A DNA stretch of 14,176 nucleotides, from assembly GCA_004376485.1 (NCBI GenBank), contig SOJT01000079.1:1-14176 (forward strand), in the 5' to 3' direction. Position 1 is the stretch's first letter. Every line of letters starts with the position of its first letter. This DNA is from Candidatus Aerophobota bacterium (GTDB lineage Bacteria; Aerophobota; Aerophobia; Aerophobales; AE-B3A). The notes beneath the pieces were generated by a model. The model saw nothing but the letters and a program-made list of their open reading frames with translations, did no database searches and was not told the DNA's origin. Positions 1 through 7,369 of this stretch are shown piece by piece. The position numbers and the translations under genes were made by a program.

Positions 1-6
1 GGGGGG

Positions 7-34
7 TTGACAGAAATTTTTGCTATGTTATTAT
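7..34 (+). promoter_or_regulatory. Promoter of the pyr operon
   Basis: A perfect -35 hexamer TTGACA (7-12) is followed after 16 nt by TATTAT (29-34). Transcription would start near 41, so the whole PyrR attenuator lies in the leader. The match to the primary-sigma consensus is seen directly; its use is inferred. The same TTGACA hexamer recurs in three other intergenic regions of this window. Confidence 0.8.
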
Positions 35-52
35 TAATGTAGGATGCTTTAT

Positions 53-84
53 CCTTTAAACTAGTCCGGCGAGGCTGGTAAGGA
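53..84 (+). promoter_or_regulatory. PyrR-binding loop (anti-antiterminator RNA)
   Basis: The RNA reads AGUCCGGCGAGGCUGG at 63-78, which matches the conserved PyrR-binding-loop consensus known from Bacillus pyr leaders (AGUCC-N-G-N-GAGGCU). It can form a hairpin: lower stem CCUU (53-56) with AAGG (80-83), an internal purine bulge, and upper stem CUAG (61-64) with CUGG (75-78). In Bacillus, PyrR bound to UMP stabilises this hairpin, which blocks the antiterminator and lets the downstream terminator form. That PyrR acts the same way here is inferred from the match and from pyrR being the first gene. Confidence 0.88.
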
Positions 85-139
85 GGAAAATACAGTGCCG
101 GAGTACACAGGCCGAAGCCTAGAGAGACCAAAAATAGAA

Positions 140-163
140 AAGGGTTGCTTTTATTTAGCCCTT
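140..163 (+). promoter_or_regulatory. Candidate antiterminator stem of the pyr attenuator
   Basis: AAGGGUU (140-146) can pair with AGCCCUU (157-163) through seven pairs, one of them G-U, around a 10 nt loop. The 3' arm is the 5' arm of the terminator hairpin, so the two structures exclude each other. The true antiterminator may reach further upstream, as in Bacillus, where it also competes with the PyrR-binding loop. A small AGGC/GCCU hairpin (109-120) sits between the two elements. Confidence 0.6.
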
Positions 164-190
164 CTTGCTAAGGCGAGAGGGGCTTTTTTA
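157..190 (+). terminator. Intrinsic terminator of the pyr attenuator
   Basis: A 12 bp stem pairs 157-168 with 173-184 around a UAAG loop, with two G-U pairs and no mismatch. Six T residues (184-189) follow. It lies 17 bases before the pyrR start codon, the position expected for leader attenuation rather than for ending an upstream gene. Confidence 0.92.
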
Positions 191-206
191 TGAGGGAGTG
201 AAATAA

Positions 207-743
207 ATGAGCCAGCTAATGGATAAGGAGGACATCAGACGCATAATTCAGCGCCTTTCTCACGAGATTCTGGAGAAGAATAAAGGAACCAAGGACTTGG
301 TGATTGTGGGGATTCAGCGGCGGGGAGTAAACCTGGCGGAAAGAGTAAGCAAAATGGTGGAGCAAATTGAGGGCGAAGCTCTTCCCACAGGAATTCTAGA
401 TATCACCCTTTATCGAGATGATCTTACCCAGATAGCTCATCAGCCTATTGTTCGAAACACCGATATATCCTTCTCTCTTGAGGGTAAAAAGGTGATTCTG
501 GTGGACGATGTCCTCTATACGGGAAGAACAGTGCGGGCGGCTATTGATGTCCTGCTGGATTTTGGCCGTCCCCAGAAGATCGAGCTAGCTGTGCTGGTGG
601 ACCGGGGTCATCGGGAGCTTCCCATCAGGGCTGATTATGTGGGAAAGAACATCCCCACTTCTTCTGAGGAGATGGTGGAAGTCAAAGTCCAGGAGTTAGA
701 TGGGAAGGATGAAGTTTTGATTATTAAAAGAGGAGAGCACTAG
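207..743 (+). CDS. pyrR: PyrR, pyrimidine operon attenuation regulator / uracil phosphoribosyltransferase
   Basis: PyrR binds the pyr leader RNA when loaded with UMP or UTP and causes early termination; many members also convert uracil and PRPP to UMP. The 178 residues match the family length (about 180). The phosphoribosyltransferase PRPP loop VILVDDVLYTGRT lies at residues 97-109, followed by the family block VDRGHRELPIRADYVGKNIP at 131-150. The N-terminal ITLYRDDL block (66-73) is also typical. The ATG is preceded by GAGGGAG (192-198) at an 8 nt spacing; Met5 is a less likely start. It is the first gene of the operon, just after an attenuator that carries its own binding loop, which indicates autoregulation. 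Confidence is high from whole-length resemblance to Bacillus PyrR. Confidence 0.97.
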   Translation: MSQLMDKEDIRRIIQRLSHEILEKNKGTKDLVIVGIQRRGVNLAERVSKMVEQIEGEALPTGILDITLYRDDLTQIAHQPIVRNTDISFSLEGKKVILVDDVLYTGRTVRAAIDVLLDFGRPQKIELAVLVDRGHRELPIRADYVGKNIPTSSEEMVEVKVQELDGKDEVLIIKRGEH

Positions 744-775
744 ATAGAAACAACTTCTCAGAAGGTAAGGAAAGA

Positions 776-1699
776 ATGAGTTTTCAAAGAAAGGATCTTT
801 TGGGTATAGAGGATCTTTCCCCTGAGGAGATCATTTTTATCCTGGATACGGCAAAATCGTTTCGGGAGATTCTAGAACGCCCCATAAAGATGGTTCCCAC
901 TCTGAGGGGGAAAACAGTAGCCAACCTTTTTTTCGAACCCAGTACCCGTACAAGATTATCTTTTGAGCTGGCCGAGAAAAGACTTAACGCCGATGCTTTG
1001 AGTTTCTCAAGCGTGGGAAGCAGTGTGGCCAAAGGGGAAACTCTCTTAGACACAGCCAAGAACATCCTGGCTATGAAGGTGGACTGTTTTGTTCTTCGCC
1101 ACGTAAGTCCCGGAGCTCCTCATCTCTTAGCCCGGGAGCTAGATGTTTCAGTAATTAATGCAGGAGATGGGGCCCATGAGCATCCTACCCAGGCTCTTTT
1201 AGATCTTTACACCATCCGTGAGAGAAAGGGGAGAATTAAGGGGCTAAAGATGGCCATAGTAGGGGATATCACCAATTCCCGGGTAGCCCGGTCCAATATC
1301 TGGGGAATGGGTAAATTGGGAGCCGAGGTGAGAGTTTGTGGTCCCCCTACCCTGATTCCGCCGGATATTGAAAAGATGGGGGTCAAGGTCTCCTACTCCC
1401 TGGAGGAAGCTCTTGAGGGAGTAGATGTTATTATGATGCTCCGGATTCAGAAGGAGCGGCAGAAGGGAAGTCTCCCCCCTTCCCTCGATGAATACAGGGA
1501 GTTTTTCTCTTTAACCGAAGAAAGGTTAGACCTTGCCCGAGAGGATGCGCTGGTTATGCATCCGGGACCGGTCAACCGGGGAGTGGAACTTCCGGCCAGG
1601 ATTGCCGATGGGAGAAAAAGTATTATTCTGGATCAGGTGACCAACGGAGTGGCGGTGAGGATGGCCATCCTTTACCTTCTTTTGGGGAGGAGAAGATAG
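776..1699 (+). CDS. pyrB: Aspartate carbamoyltransferase, catalytic subunit
   Basis: Condenses carbamoyl phosphate with L-aspartate to N-carbamoyl-L-aspartate, the committed step of pyrimidine synthesis. The 307 residues are the usual catalytic-chain length. The carbamoyl-phosphate site FFEPSTRTR is at 52-60, the swinging-loop SSVAKGET at 82-89 with Lys86, HEHPTQ at 134-139 with His134, the aspartate-domain start IVGDITNSRVARSN at 161-174, and HPGPVNRG at 262-269. It follows pyrR after 32 nt, with AAGGAAAG just before the ATG. No regulatory-chain gene (pyrI) lies next to it, and pyrC is not fused to it, so the enzyme is probably a plain trimer or partners with PyrC. That last point is inferred. 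Confidence 0.97.
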   Translation: MSFQRKDLLGIEDLSPEEIIFILDTAKSFREILERPIKMVPTLRGKTVANLFFEPSTRTRLSFELAEKRLNADALSFSSVGSSVAKGETLLDTAKNILAMKVDCFVLRHVSPGAPHLLARELDVSVINAGDGAHEHPTQALLDLYTIRERKGRIKGLKMAIVGDITNSRVARSNIWGMGKLGAEVRVCGPPTLIPPDIEKMGVKVSYSLEEALEGVDVIMMLRIQKERQKGSLPPSLDEYREFFSLTEERLDLAREDALVMHPGPVNRGVELPARIADGRKSIILDQVTNGVAVRMAILYLLLGRRR

Positions 1700-1739
1700 A
1701 CAAAAGTCGAGTGATGCTTTTTGAGAAGGGAGGAATGAG

Positions 1740-3020
1740 ATGGCCCTCCTGATTCAAGGTGGAAGGGTGATGGATCCTGCTAGCGGAAGGAATGAAATAC
1801 TAGATATCCTCATAGAAGGGGGAAGGATAAGGGAGATAGCCAGGCATGTCCCTGGCAGGAGCAGGAAGATCATCAATGCTTCAGGGAAAGTGGTCAGCCC
1901 CGGCTTTATAGACCTTCATACCCATCTCCGCCAGCCCGGCCGAGAAGATGAGGAGACCATTGAAACAGGAAGCAGGGCGGCAGCTAGAGGGGGGTTCACT
2001 ACCATCTGTGCCATGCCCAACACTGAGCCGCCCATCGATGATCCTTCTCTGGTAGAGTTTGTTTATGACGAGGCCCGAAGATGTGCCTTGGTGCAGGTTC
2101 TACCTATCGCCACCATCAGTAGAGGGAGGAGGGGAGAGGATCTATCCCCTATGGGGAGGCTGAGGAGGGCCGGAGCTGTGGGATTTTCTGATGATGGAGA
2201 CTGGGTGAGCAACTCTGGCCTCATGAGGAGCGCTCTGGAATACGTGAAAATGTTGAGTCTTCCCCTCATTTCCCACTGTGAAGACAAAACCTTAACCCAG
2301 GAGGGGGTGATGAACGAAGGATATTATTCCACCACCCTGGGACTAAGGGGAATACCCAAGGAAGCCGAGGAGGTAGCAATTTTTCGAGACCTGGTCCTCC
2401 TGGGGATGACAGGGTCTTGGCTTCATGTTGCTCATCTCTCCACTTCTCGGGGAGTGGAGCTCGTTCGGGAGGCTAAAAAAGAGGGTCTCAAAGTTACCTC
2501 GGAGGTTACCCCCCATCATTTTACTCTTACCCACAAAGAGGTGAGGAGTTTTAATACCAACACCAAGATGAGGCCACCTTTGAGAGAGGAAGAGGATGTG
2601 GCAGCTGTAGGCCAGGGTCTTAAAGATGGGACTATTGATATTATCGCAACCGATCATGCTCCTCATACCGTGGAGGAAAAAGAGGTGGATTACATCAGTG
2701 CTCCCTTCGGAATCATTGGCCTGGAGACAGCCTTAGGATTAGTAATCAAAGAGCTAGTAGAAAAAGGGACTCTTTCTTTAATGGAGGCTCTGGCCAAGCT
2801 GACGGTTAATCCTGCCCGGATCCTGGGGATGTCCATAGGCCGGATTGAAGAAGGGGCCAGAGCCGATCTTACCATTTTCGATCCGGAAAAGACCTGGAAG
2901 GTGGAGGAAGAAGAGTTTTTGTCTAAAAGTACGAATTCTCCCTTCATAGGATGGGAGCTTCCGGGCAAGGTGGAATGGACCATAACAGGAGGGAAGGTAG
3001 TATACCAGAGTAGGAAATGA
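1740..3020 (+). CDS. pyrC: Dihydroorotase, class I, two-zinc type
   Basis: Cyclises N-carbamoyl-aspartate to dihydroorotate. The 426 residues fit class I dihydroorotases of the amidohydrolase superfamily. The metal and catalytic residues are visible: His60 and His62 (DLHTHLRQPG), Asp150/Asp151 in FSDDGDW, His178 in SHCED, His231 in HVAHLS and Asp304 in ATDHAPH. The positions nearly coincide with those of Bacillus PyrC. Substrate-loop MRPPLR is at 276-281. The start ATG has GGGAGG (1728-1733) six bases upstream. The gene follows pyrB after 40 nt, and its TGA stop overlaps the ATG of the carA remnant (ATGA), the usual coupled layout for pyrC-carA. Confidence 0.96.
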   Translation: MALLIQGGRVMDPASGRNEILDILIEGGRIREIARHVPGRSRKIINASGKVVSPGFIDLHTHLRQPGREDEETIETGSRAAARGGFTTICAMPNTEPPIDDPSLVEFVYDEARRCALVQVLPIATISRGRRGEDLSPMGRLRRAGAVGFSDDGDWVSNSGLMRSALEYVKMLSLPLISHCEDKTLTQEGVMNEGYYSTTLGLRGIPKEAEEVAIFRDLVLLGMTGSWLHVAHLSTSRGVELVREAKKEGLKVTSEVTPHHFTLTHKEVRSFNTNTKMRPPLREEEDVAAVGQGLKDGTIDIIATDHAPHTVEEKEVDYISAPFGIIGLETALGLVIKELVEKGTLSLMEALAKLTVNPARILGMSIGRIEEGARADLTIFDPEKTWKVEEEEFLSKSTNSPFIGWELPGKVEWTITGGKVVYQSRK

Positions 3021-3127
3021 AGGCAATTTTGGCTTTAGAGGACGGTCTGGTTCTGGAAGGGGAAACCTTTGCTGGCGAAAGAGGAAAAAGATGCCTAAGC
3101 GGGAAGATATCAAGAAAATTCTCATAA
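3017..3127 (+). pseudogene. carA: 5' remnant of carA (carbamoyl-phosphate synthase small subunit)
   Basis: The ATG overlaps the pyrC stop as ATGA and opens with MKAILALEDGLVLEGETFAG, which is the usual start of CarA (MKA.L.LEDG..F.G..FG). About 23 codons in, similarity ends; the frame runs on for 13 codons inside carB and stops at TAA 3125-3127. The rest of carA, about 330 codons including the glutamine amidotransferase domain with its catalytic Cys, is absent. The carB Shine-Dalgarno GAGGA (3081-3085) lies within the remnant, so the short frame could still couple carB translation to pyrC. The alternatives are a real deletion, replacement of carAB by a foreign carB, or an assembly error. Confidence 0.82.
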
Positions 3128-6100
3128 TTGGGTCCGGTCCCATTATCATTGGTCAGGCTTGTGAGTTCGACTATTCAGGAACTCAGGCTTGTAAAGCATT
3201 AAAAGAGGAGGGGTACGAGATAGTGTTGGTCAATTCTAACCCCGCAACTATCATGACTGACCCTGGTACGGCTGATAAAACATATATTGAGCCGCTTACA
3301 GTGGAAAGTTTGCAAAAAATCATTGAAAAAGAGAGACCGGGCGGGCTTCTTCCTAATTTAGGGGGCCAAACTGGGCTTAATCTTGCCGCCAGCCTTTATA
3401 AGTCTGGGGTATTGAGAAAATATGGAGTTGAAGTTATTGGTGTTAAGGCTGATGCCATTGAGCGGGGTGAGGACCGCATTATCTTTAAGGAGACGATGGC
3501 TGGACTTGGCATTCCAGTGCCGAGGTCCGAACCCTGTCATTCTGTTGAGGAAGCTGAAGAAATAGCGAAGGGGCTGAGGTATCCTGTTGTTCTCAGGCCA
3601 GCTTATACGTTAGGCGGAACTGGAGGAGGAGTTGCTTACAATGTGGAAGAGCTGAGGGCCGTTGTAAGTAGGGGCCTTGCTGCAAGTCTTATTCATCAGG
3701 TCTTAGTGGAAGAATCTGTTCTGGGGTGGGAGGAGCTTGAGCTCGAAGTTGTAAGAGATGAGAAGAATCAAAAAATTACCGTTTGTTTTATTGAAAATGT
3801 TGATCCCATGGGTGTGCATACTGGTGACAGCTTCTGCACCGCACCTATGCTTACTGTTCCTCAAAGTTTACAAAGAAAAATGCAGGAGTGGTCTTACAGA
3901 ATAGTTGATGCCATTGGTGTTGTGGGAGGAACGAATATTCAGTTTGCCCATAATCTTGAAGACGATAGGTTGGTAGTGATAGAAATTAATCCCCGGACAT
4001 CTCGTTCCTCTGCTCTTGCATCTAAAGCAACCGGTTTCCCCATTGCCCGCATCTCAACAAAGCTGGCTGCAGGAATAACTATGGATGAGATTCCCTATTG
4101 GAAGGAGGGGACACTTGAGAAGTACAAACCCAGCGGAGACTATGTGGTAGTTAAATTTGCCCGTTGGGCCTTTGAGAAATTTCCTAAAGCTAAAGATGTC
4201 ATAGGAACCCAGATGAAGGCAGTAGGCGAAGTTATGAGCATAGGAAAAACGTTTAAGGAAGCATTCCAAAAGGCTATCCGTTCTCTTGAGATAAAAAGGT
4301 ATGGTCTGGGCGTTAAAAGGTTTAAGATCCTTTCACCAGAAAAGTTAAAAGAAAAACTGGCTACACCCTCAAGTGAGCGTATATTCTTAATGTATGAGGC
4401 TCTACGTAAAGGTATGTCTGTTGAGGAACTTTACCAAATGACCCATATTGGCAGATGGTTCATCAATGAGATGAAAGAGCTGGTGGAGTTTGAGGAAGAG
4501 CTGTCTAAATATAAATGGAATGATTTACCTGGCCAAAAGTTAGCCAGGGCAAAAGAATGGGGTTTTTCAGATAAGTATTTGGCCGGATTTTTTAATATAA
4601 AGGAAATAGAGGTCAGGCAAAAGAGAATTGCCGTGGGAAAATATGGACGATTCGATGCGGTTCCTGTCAGTGGGGTAGAGAATGCGGCGTACTACTATTC
4701 CACCTACATCGGCGAAGATAAAGTGCCGGTTTCCTCAAAGAAGAAAGTAATGATATTAGGTGGCGGACCCAACAGAATCGGTCAGGGAATAGAATTTGAC
4801 TATGCCTGTGTGCATGCAGCCTTTGCCCTGCGTGATGAGGGTTATGAGTCGATCATGGTTAACTGCAATCCTGAGACAGTTTCAACAGATTATGATACCT
4901 CCGATAAACTTTATTTTGAGCCATTGACAGTTGAGGATGTCCTAACAATCTATGAAAAAGAAAAACCAGAAGGTGTTATTGTTCAATTTGGTGGCCAAAC
5001 TCCATTAAATATTGCTCAGGAGTTGAAAGATAGCGGGGTGAATATTCTAGGGACGAGTCCTGAGAGCATTCGTTTTGCCGAAGATAGAAGACGTTTTAGA
5101 GAAAAAATAATTTCTCTGGGCATCCCGCAGCCAGAAAGCAGCACAGTGCGTTCTCTAGAGGAAGCTGTCCAGATCGCCAACAGAATTGATTACCCTCTTA
5201 TGGTCAGGCCTTCTTTTGTGCTTGGCGGCCGTGGTATGGAAATTGTATACGATGAGGCAATGCTCAGAAGATATGCCGAGGAAGCTATTCAGGTCAGTCC
5301 AGAATATCCAATGCTTATTGATAGGTTCCTTGAAAATGCCATTGAGAGCGAGGTTGATGCCCTTTGTGATGGGGAAGAGACTTTTGTTGCTGCTATTATG
5401 GAGCATATAGAGTTAGCGGGTGTTCATTCGGGAGATTCTGCCTGCGTCATTCCTCCCAGGACTATAAAAGAAGAACACCTAAAAACCATAGAGGAATACA
5501 CTCATCAAATCGCAAAGGAGCTAGAGGTTATCGGCCTTATAAACATTCAATACGCTATATGTGATGACAGGGTATACATTTTAGAGGCTAATCCCAGAGC
5601 TTCACGTACGGTTCCTCTGGTTTCTAAAGTCACAGGCATTCCAATAGCTCGTATTGCCACTCATCTAATATTGGGTAAGAAACTGAAGGATTTTTCTGAA
5701 CTCAAGAGGCAAAAACTTCCTTACGTTGGAGTTAAGGAAGCGGTTTTTCCTTTCAACATGTTTCCCGGGATAGACCCCCTACTAGGTCCTGAAATGAAAG
5801 CTACAGGGGAGGTTATGGGGATTGCTGACACATTCGGACTTTCTTTCTATAAAGCGCAGGAAGCCGCTGGTTCAAAGCTTCCTGTGGAAGGAAATGTTTT
5901 GTTGACCGTTGCAGATAAAGATAAGCCAGATCTACTTCCTATAGCCAAGGCCATTCATAAACTAGGGTTTAACATTTACGCTACGGGAGGCACTAGCCGT
6001 TTCCTAAAAGAGCACGGCATACCTAATAGAGCAATAAAAAAACTATACGAAGGAAGACCTAACATTGTTGATGCCATCAAAAATAAGGATATCCACCTTA

Positions 6101-6291
6101 TTATCAACACACCGATTGGTCGCAGCAGCAAATATGATGATAGTTATATTCGTGTAATGGCGATACAGCATAAGGTTCCTTATATCACTTCAATGGCAGC
6201 CGCCCAAGCTAGTGTTGAGGGTGCTGAAGCTATAAAGAAACATAAGATCCTGCCAAAGTCTCTTCAGGAATATCATGGGGAAAGAGGGTAA
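3091..6291 (+). CDS. carB: Carbamoyl-phosphate synthase large subunit
   Basis: Makes carbamoyl phosphate from bicarbonate, ammonia and two ATP; normally CarA supplies the ammonia from glutamine. The 1066 residues are full length and the frame is intact. The carboxyphosphate half (about 1-400) has GGQTGLNLA near 91 and EINPRTS near 298. An oligomerisation region follows (about 400-545). The carbamoyl-phosphate half starts near 551 with GGGPNRIGQGIEFDY, has FGGQTPLNIA, and EANPRAS near 832. The C-terminal MGS-like allosteric domain (from about 937) contains ATGGTSRFL. The ATG has GAGGA at a good spacing, inside the carA remnant. Third positions are poorer in G+C than in the neighbours: 13 of 40 codons sampled at 3601-3720, against 23 of 43 in a pyrC sample. 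The product closely resembles ordinary CarB, so without a CarA from elsewhere it could only use free ammonia. Confidence 0.97.
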   Translation: MPKREDIKKILIIGSGPIIIGQACEFDYSGTQACKALKEEGYEIVLVNSNPATIMTDPGTADKTYIEPLTVESLQKIIEKERPGGLLPNLGGQTGLNLAASLYKSGVLRKYGVEVIGVKADAIERGEDRIIFKETMAGLGIPVPRSEPCHSVEEAEEIAKGLRYPVVLRPAYTLGGTGGGVAYNVEELRAVVSRGLAASLIHQVLVEESVLGWEELELEVVRDEKNQKITVCFIENVDPMGVHTGDSFCTAPMLTVPQSLQRKMQEWSYRIVDAIGVVGGTNIQFAHNLEDDRLVVIEINPRTSRSSALASKATGFPIARISTKLAAGITMDEIPYWKEGTLEKYKPSGDYVVVKFARWAFEKFPKAKDVIGTQMKAVGEVMSIGKTFKEAFQKAIRSLEIKRYGLGVKRFKILSPEKLKEKLATPSSERIFLMYEALRKGMSVEELYQMTHIGRWFINEMKELVEFEEELSKYKWNDLPGQKLARAKEWGFSDKYLAGFFNIKEIEVRQKRIAVGKYGRFDAVPVSGVENAAYYYSTYIGEDKVPVSSKKKVMILGGGPNRIGQGIEFDYACVHAAFALRDEGYESIMVNCNPETVSTDYDTSDKLYFEPLTVEDVLTIYEKEKPEGVIVQFGGQTPLNIAQELKDSGVNILGTSPESIRFAEDRRRFREKIISLGIPQPESSTVRSLEEAVQIANRIDYPLMVRPSFVLGGRGMEIVYDEAMLRRYAEEAIQVSPEYPMLIDRFLENAIESEVDALCDGEETFVAAIMEHIELAGVHSGDSACVIPPRTIKEEHLKTIEEYTHQIAKELEVIGLINIQYAICDDRVYILEANPRASRTVPLVSKVTGIPIARIATHLILGKKLKDFSELKRQKLPYVGVKEAVFPFNMFPGIDPLLGPEMKATGEVMGIADTFGLSFYKAQEAAGSKLPVEGNVLLTVADKDKPDLLPIAKAIHKLGFNIYATGGTSRFLKEHGIPNRAIKKLYEGRPNIVDAIKNKDIHLIINTPIGRSSKYDDSYIRVMAIQHKVPYITSMAAAQASVEGAEAIKKHKILPKSLQEYHGERG

Positions 6292-7366
6292 TTTGACTCA
6301 AAAAGAATACCAGATTGCGGTTATACCTGGAGACGGAATTGGACCGGAGGTAGTGAGGGAAGGACTTAAAGTTCTAAGAGAGGTAGCCACAAGATGCGGG
6401 TTTCGATTTCGCAGTGCTGAGTACGACTTTGGGGGGGAAAGGTATCTTCGGACTGGCGAAACTTTACCCTCTTCGGCCCTGGAAGAACTAAAGGATATGG
6501 ATGCCATTTACCTGGGGGCGGTGGGACATCCCAGAGTGGAGCCAGGGATTCTGGAGAAGGGGATCCTCCTGAAGATTCGCTTCGGGCTGGATCAGTATAT
6601 TAACCTGAGGCCGGTCAAGCTCTATCCTGGTGTCTGGACACCGCTTAAAGATAAAGGGCCTGAGGATATAGATTTTGTGGTAGTTCGGGAGAATACAGAG
6701 GGTCTTTATCTGGGAATTGGCGGATTCATAAGAGAAGGAGGAGCGGATGAGATAGCTATCCAGGAGATGGTAAACACTCGAAGAGGTGTGGAAAGATGTA
6801 TCCGTTATGCCTTTGAATATACCAGAAAAAGGAACAGAAAGAAAAAGCTTACTCTCTCTGACAAGGCCAATATCCTTACTTATACACACAATTTATGGCG
6901 TCGGGTGTTTAAGGAAGTAGGAGAGGAATTTCCCGATATTGAGAGGGAATGCGTCTTTGTGGATGCAACTTGTATGTGGATGGTAAAAAATCCAGAATGG
7001 TTTGATGTTATCGTAACTTGCAATATGTTCGGTGATATTATTACCGACTTGGGGGCTATGATTCAGGGAGGAATGGGTATTGCTGCAGGGGGAAATATCA
7101 ATCCCCAGGGGGTTTCTATGTTTGAGCCCATCCACGGTTCTGCTCCCAAATACACTGGTAAGAATGCTGCGAATCCTCTGGCAGCTATCTCCGCAGCTCA
7201 GATGATGCTGGAGCACCTGAGAGAGACAGAGGGAGCAGAACTCATCGAGGAGGCTATTAAAAGAACTCTTTCCTCCGGCAAGATCAAAGACCTATCCGCT
7301 CGCAGTGGCCTTAAGACCGATGAGATAGGCGACATGGTAGTTCAGTTTCTGGGGAAGATAAGCTAA
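6275..7366 (+). CDS. Isocitrate/isopropylmalate-family dehydrogenase, tartrate/D-malate-like subgroup
   Basis: An NAD(P)-dependent beta-decarboxylating 2-hydroxyacid dehydrogenase. The 363 residues carry the N-terminal IPGDGIGPEV, the substrate-arginine blocks LLKIRFGLDQYINLRPV and VVVRENTEGLY, the Mg-binding segment CNMFGDIITDLGA, and the cofactor loop EPIHGSAPKYTGKN. By eye the middle part is closest to tartrate/D-malate dehydrogenases (TtuC/DmlA type); isopropylmalate dehydrogenase (LeuB) and isocitrate or homoisocitrate dehydrogenase remain possible. The Lys-Tyr after HGSAP is the pair that favours NADP in E. coli isocitrate dehydrogenase; NAD-using LeuB proteins usually have Asp there. 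The ATG overlaps the carB end by 17 nt. An in-frame TTG at 6293, just after GGGGAAAGAGGG, gives an N-terminus closer to family length and is a serious alternative start. No leu or TCA-cycle gene is adjacent. Confidence 0.88.
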   Translation: MGKEGNLTQKEYQIAVIPGDGIGPEVVREGLKVLREVATRCGFRFRSAEYDFGGERYLRTGETLPSSALEELKDMDAIYLGAVGHPRVEPGILEKGILLKIRFGLDQYINLRPVKLYPGVWTPLKDKGPEDIDFVVVRENTEGLYLGIGGFIREGGADEIAIQEMVNTRRGVERCIRYAFEYTRKRNRKKKLTLSDKANILTYTHNLWRRVFKEVGEEFPDIERECVFVDATCMWMVKNPEWFDVIVTCNMFGDIITDLGAMIQGGMGIAAGGNINPQGVSMFEPIHGSAPKYTGKNAANPLAAISAAQMMLEHLRETEGAELIEEAIKRTLSSGKIKDLSARSGLKTDEIGDMVVQFLGKIS

Positions 7367-7369
7367 TTT

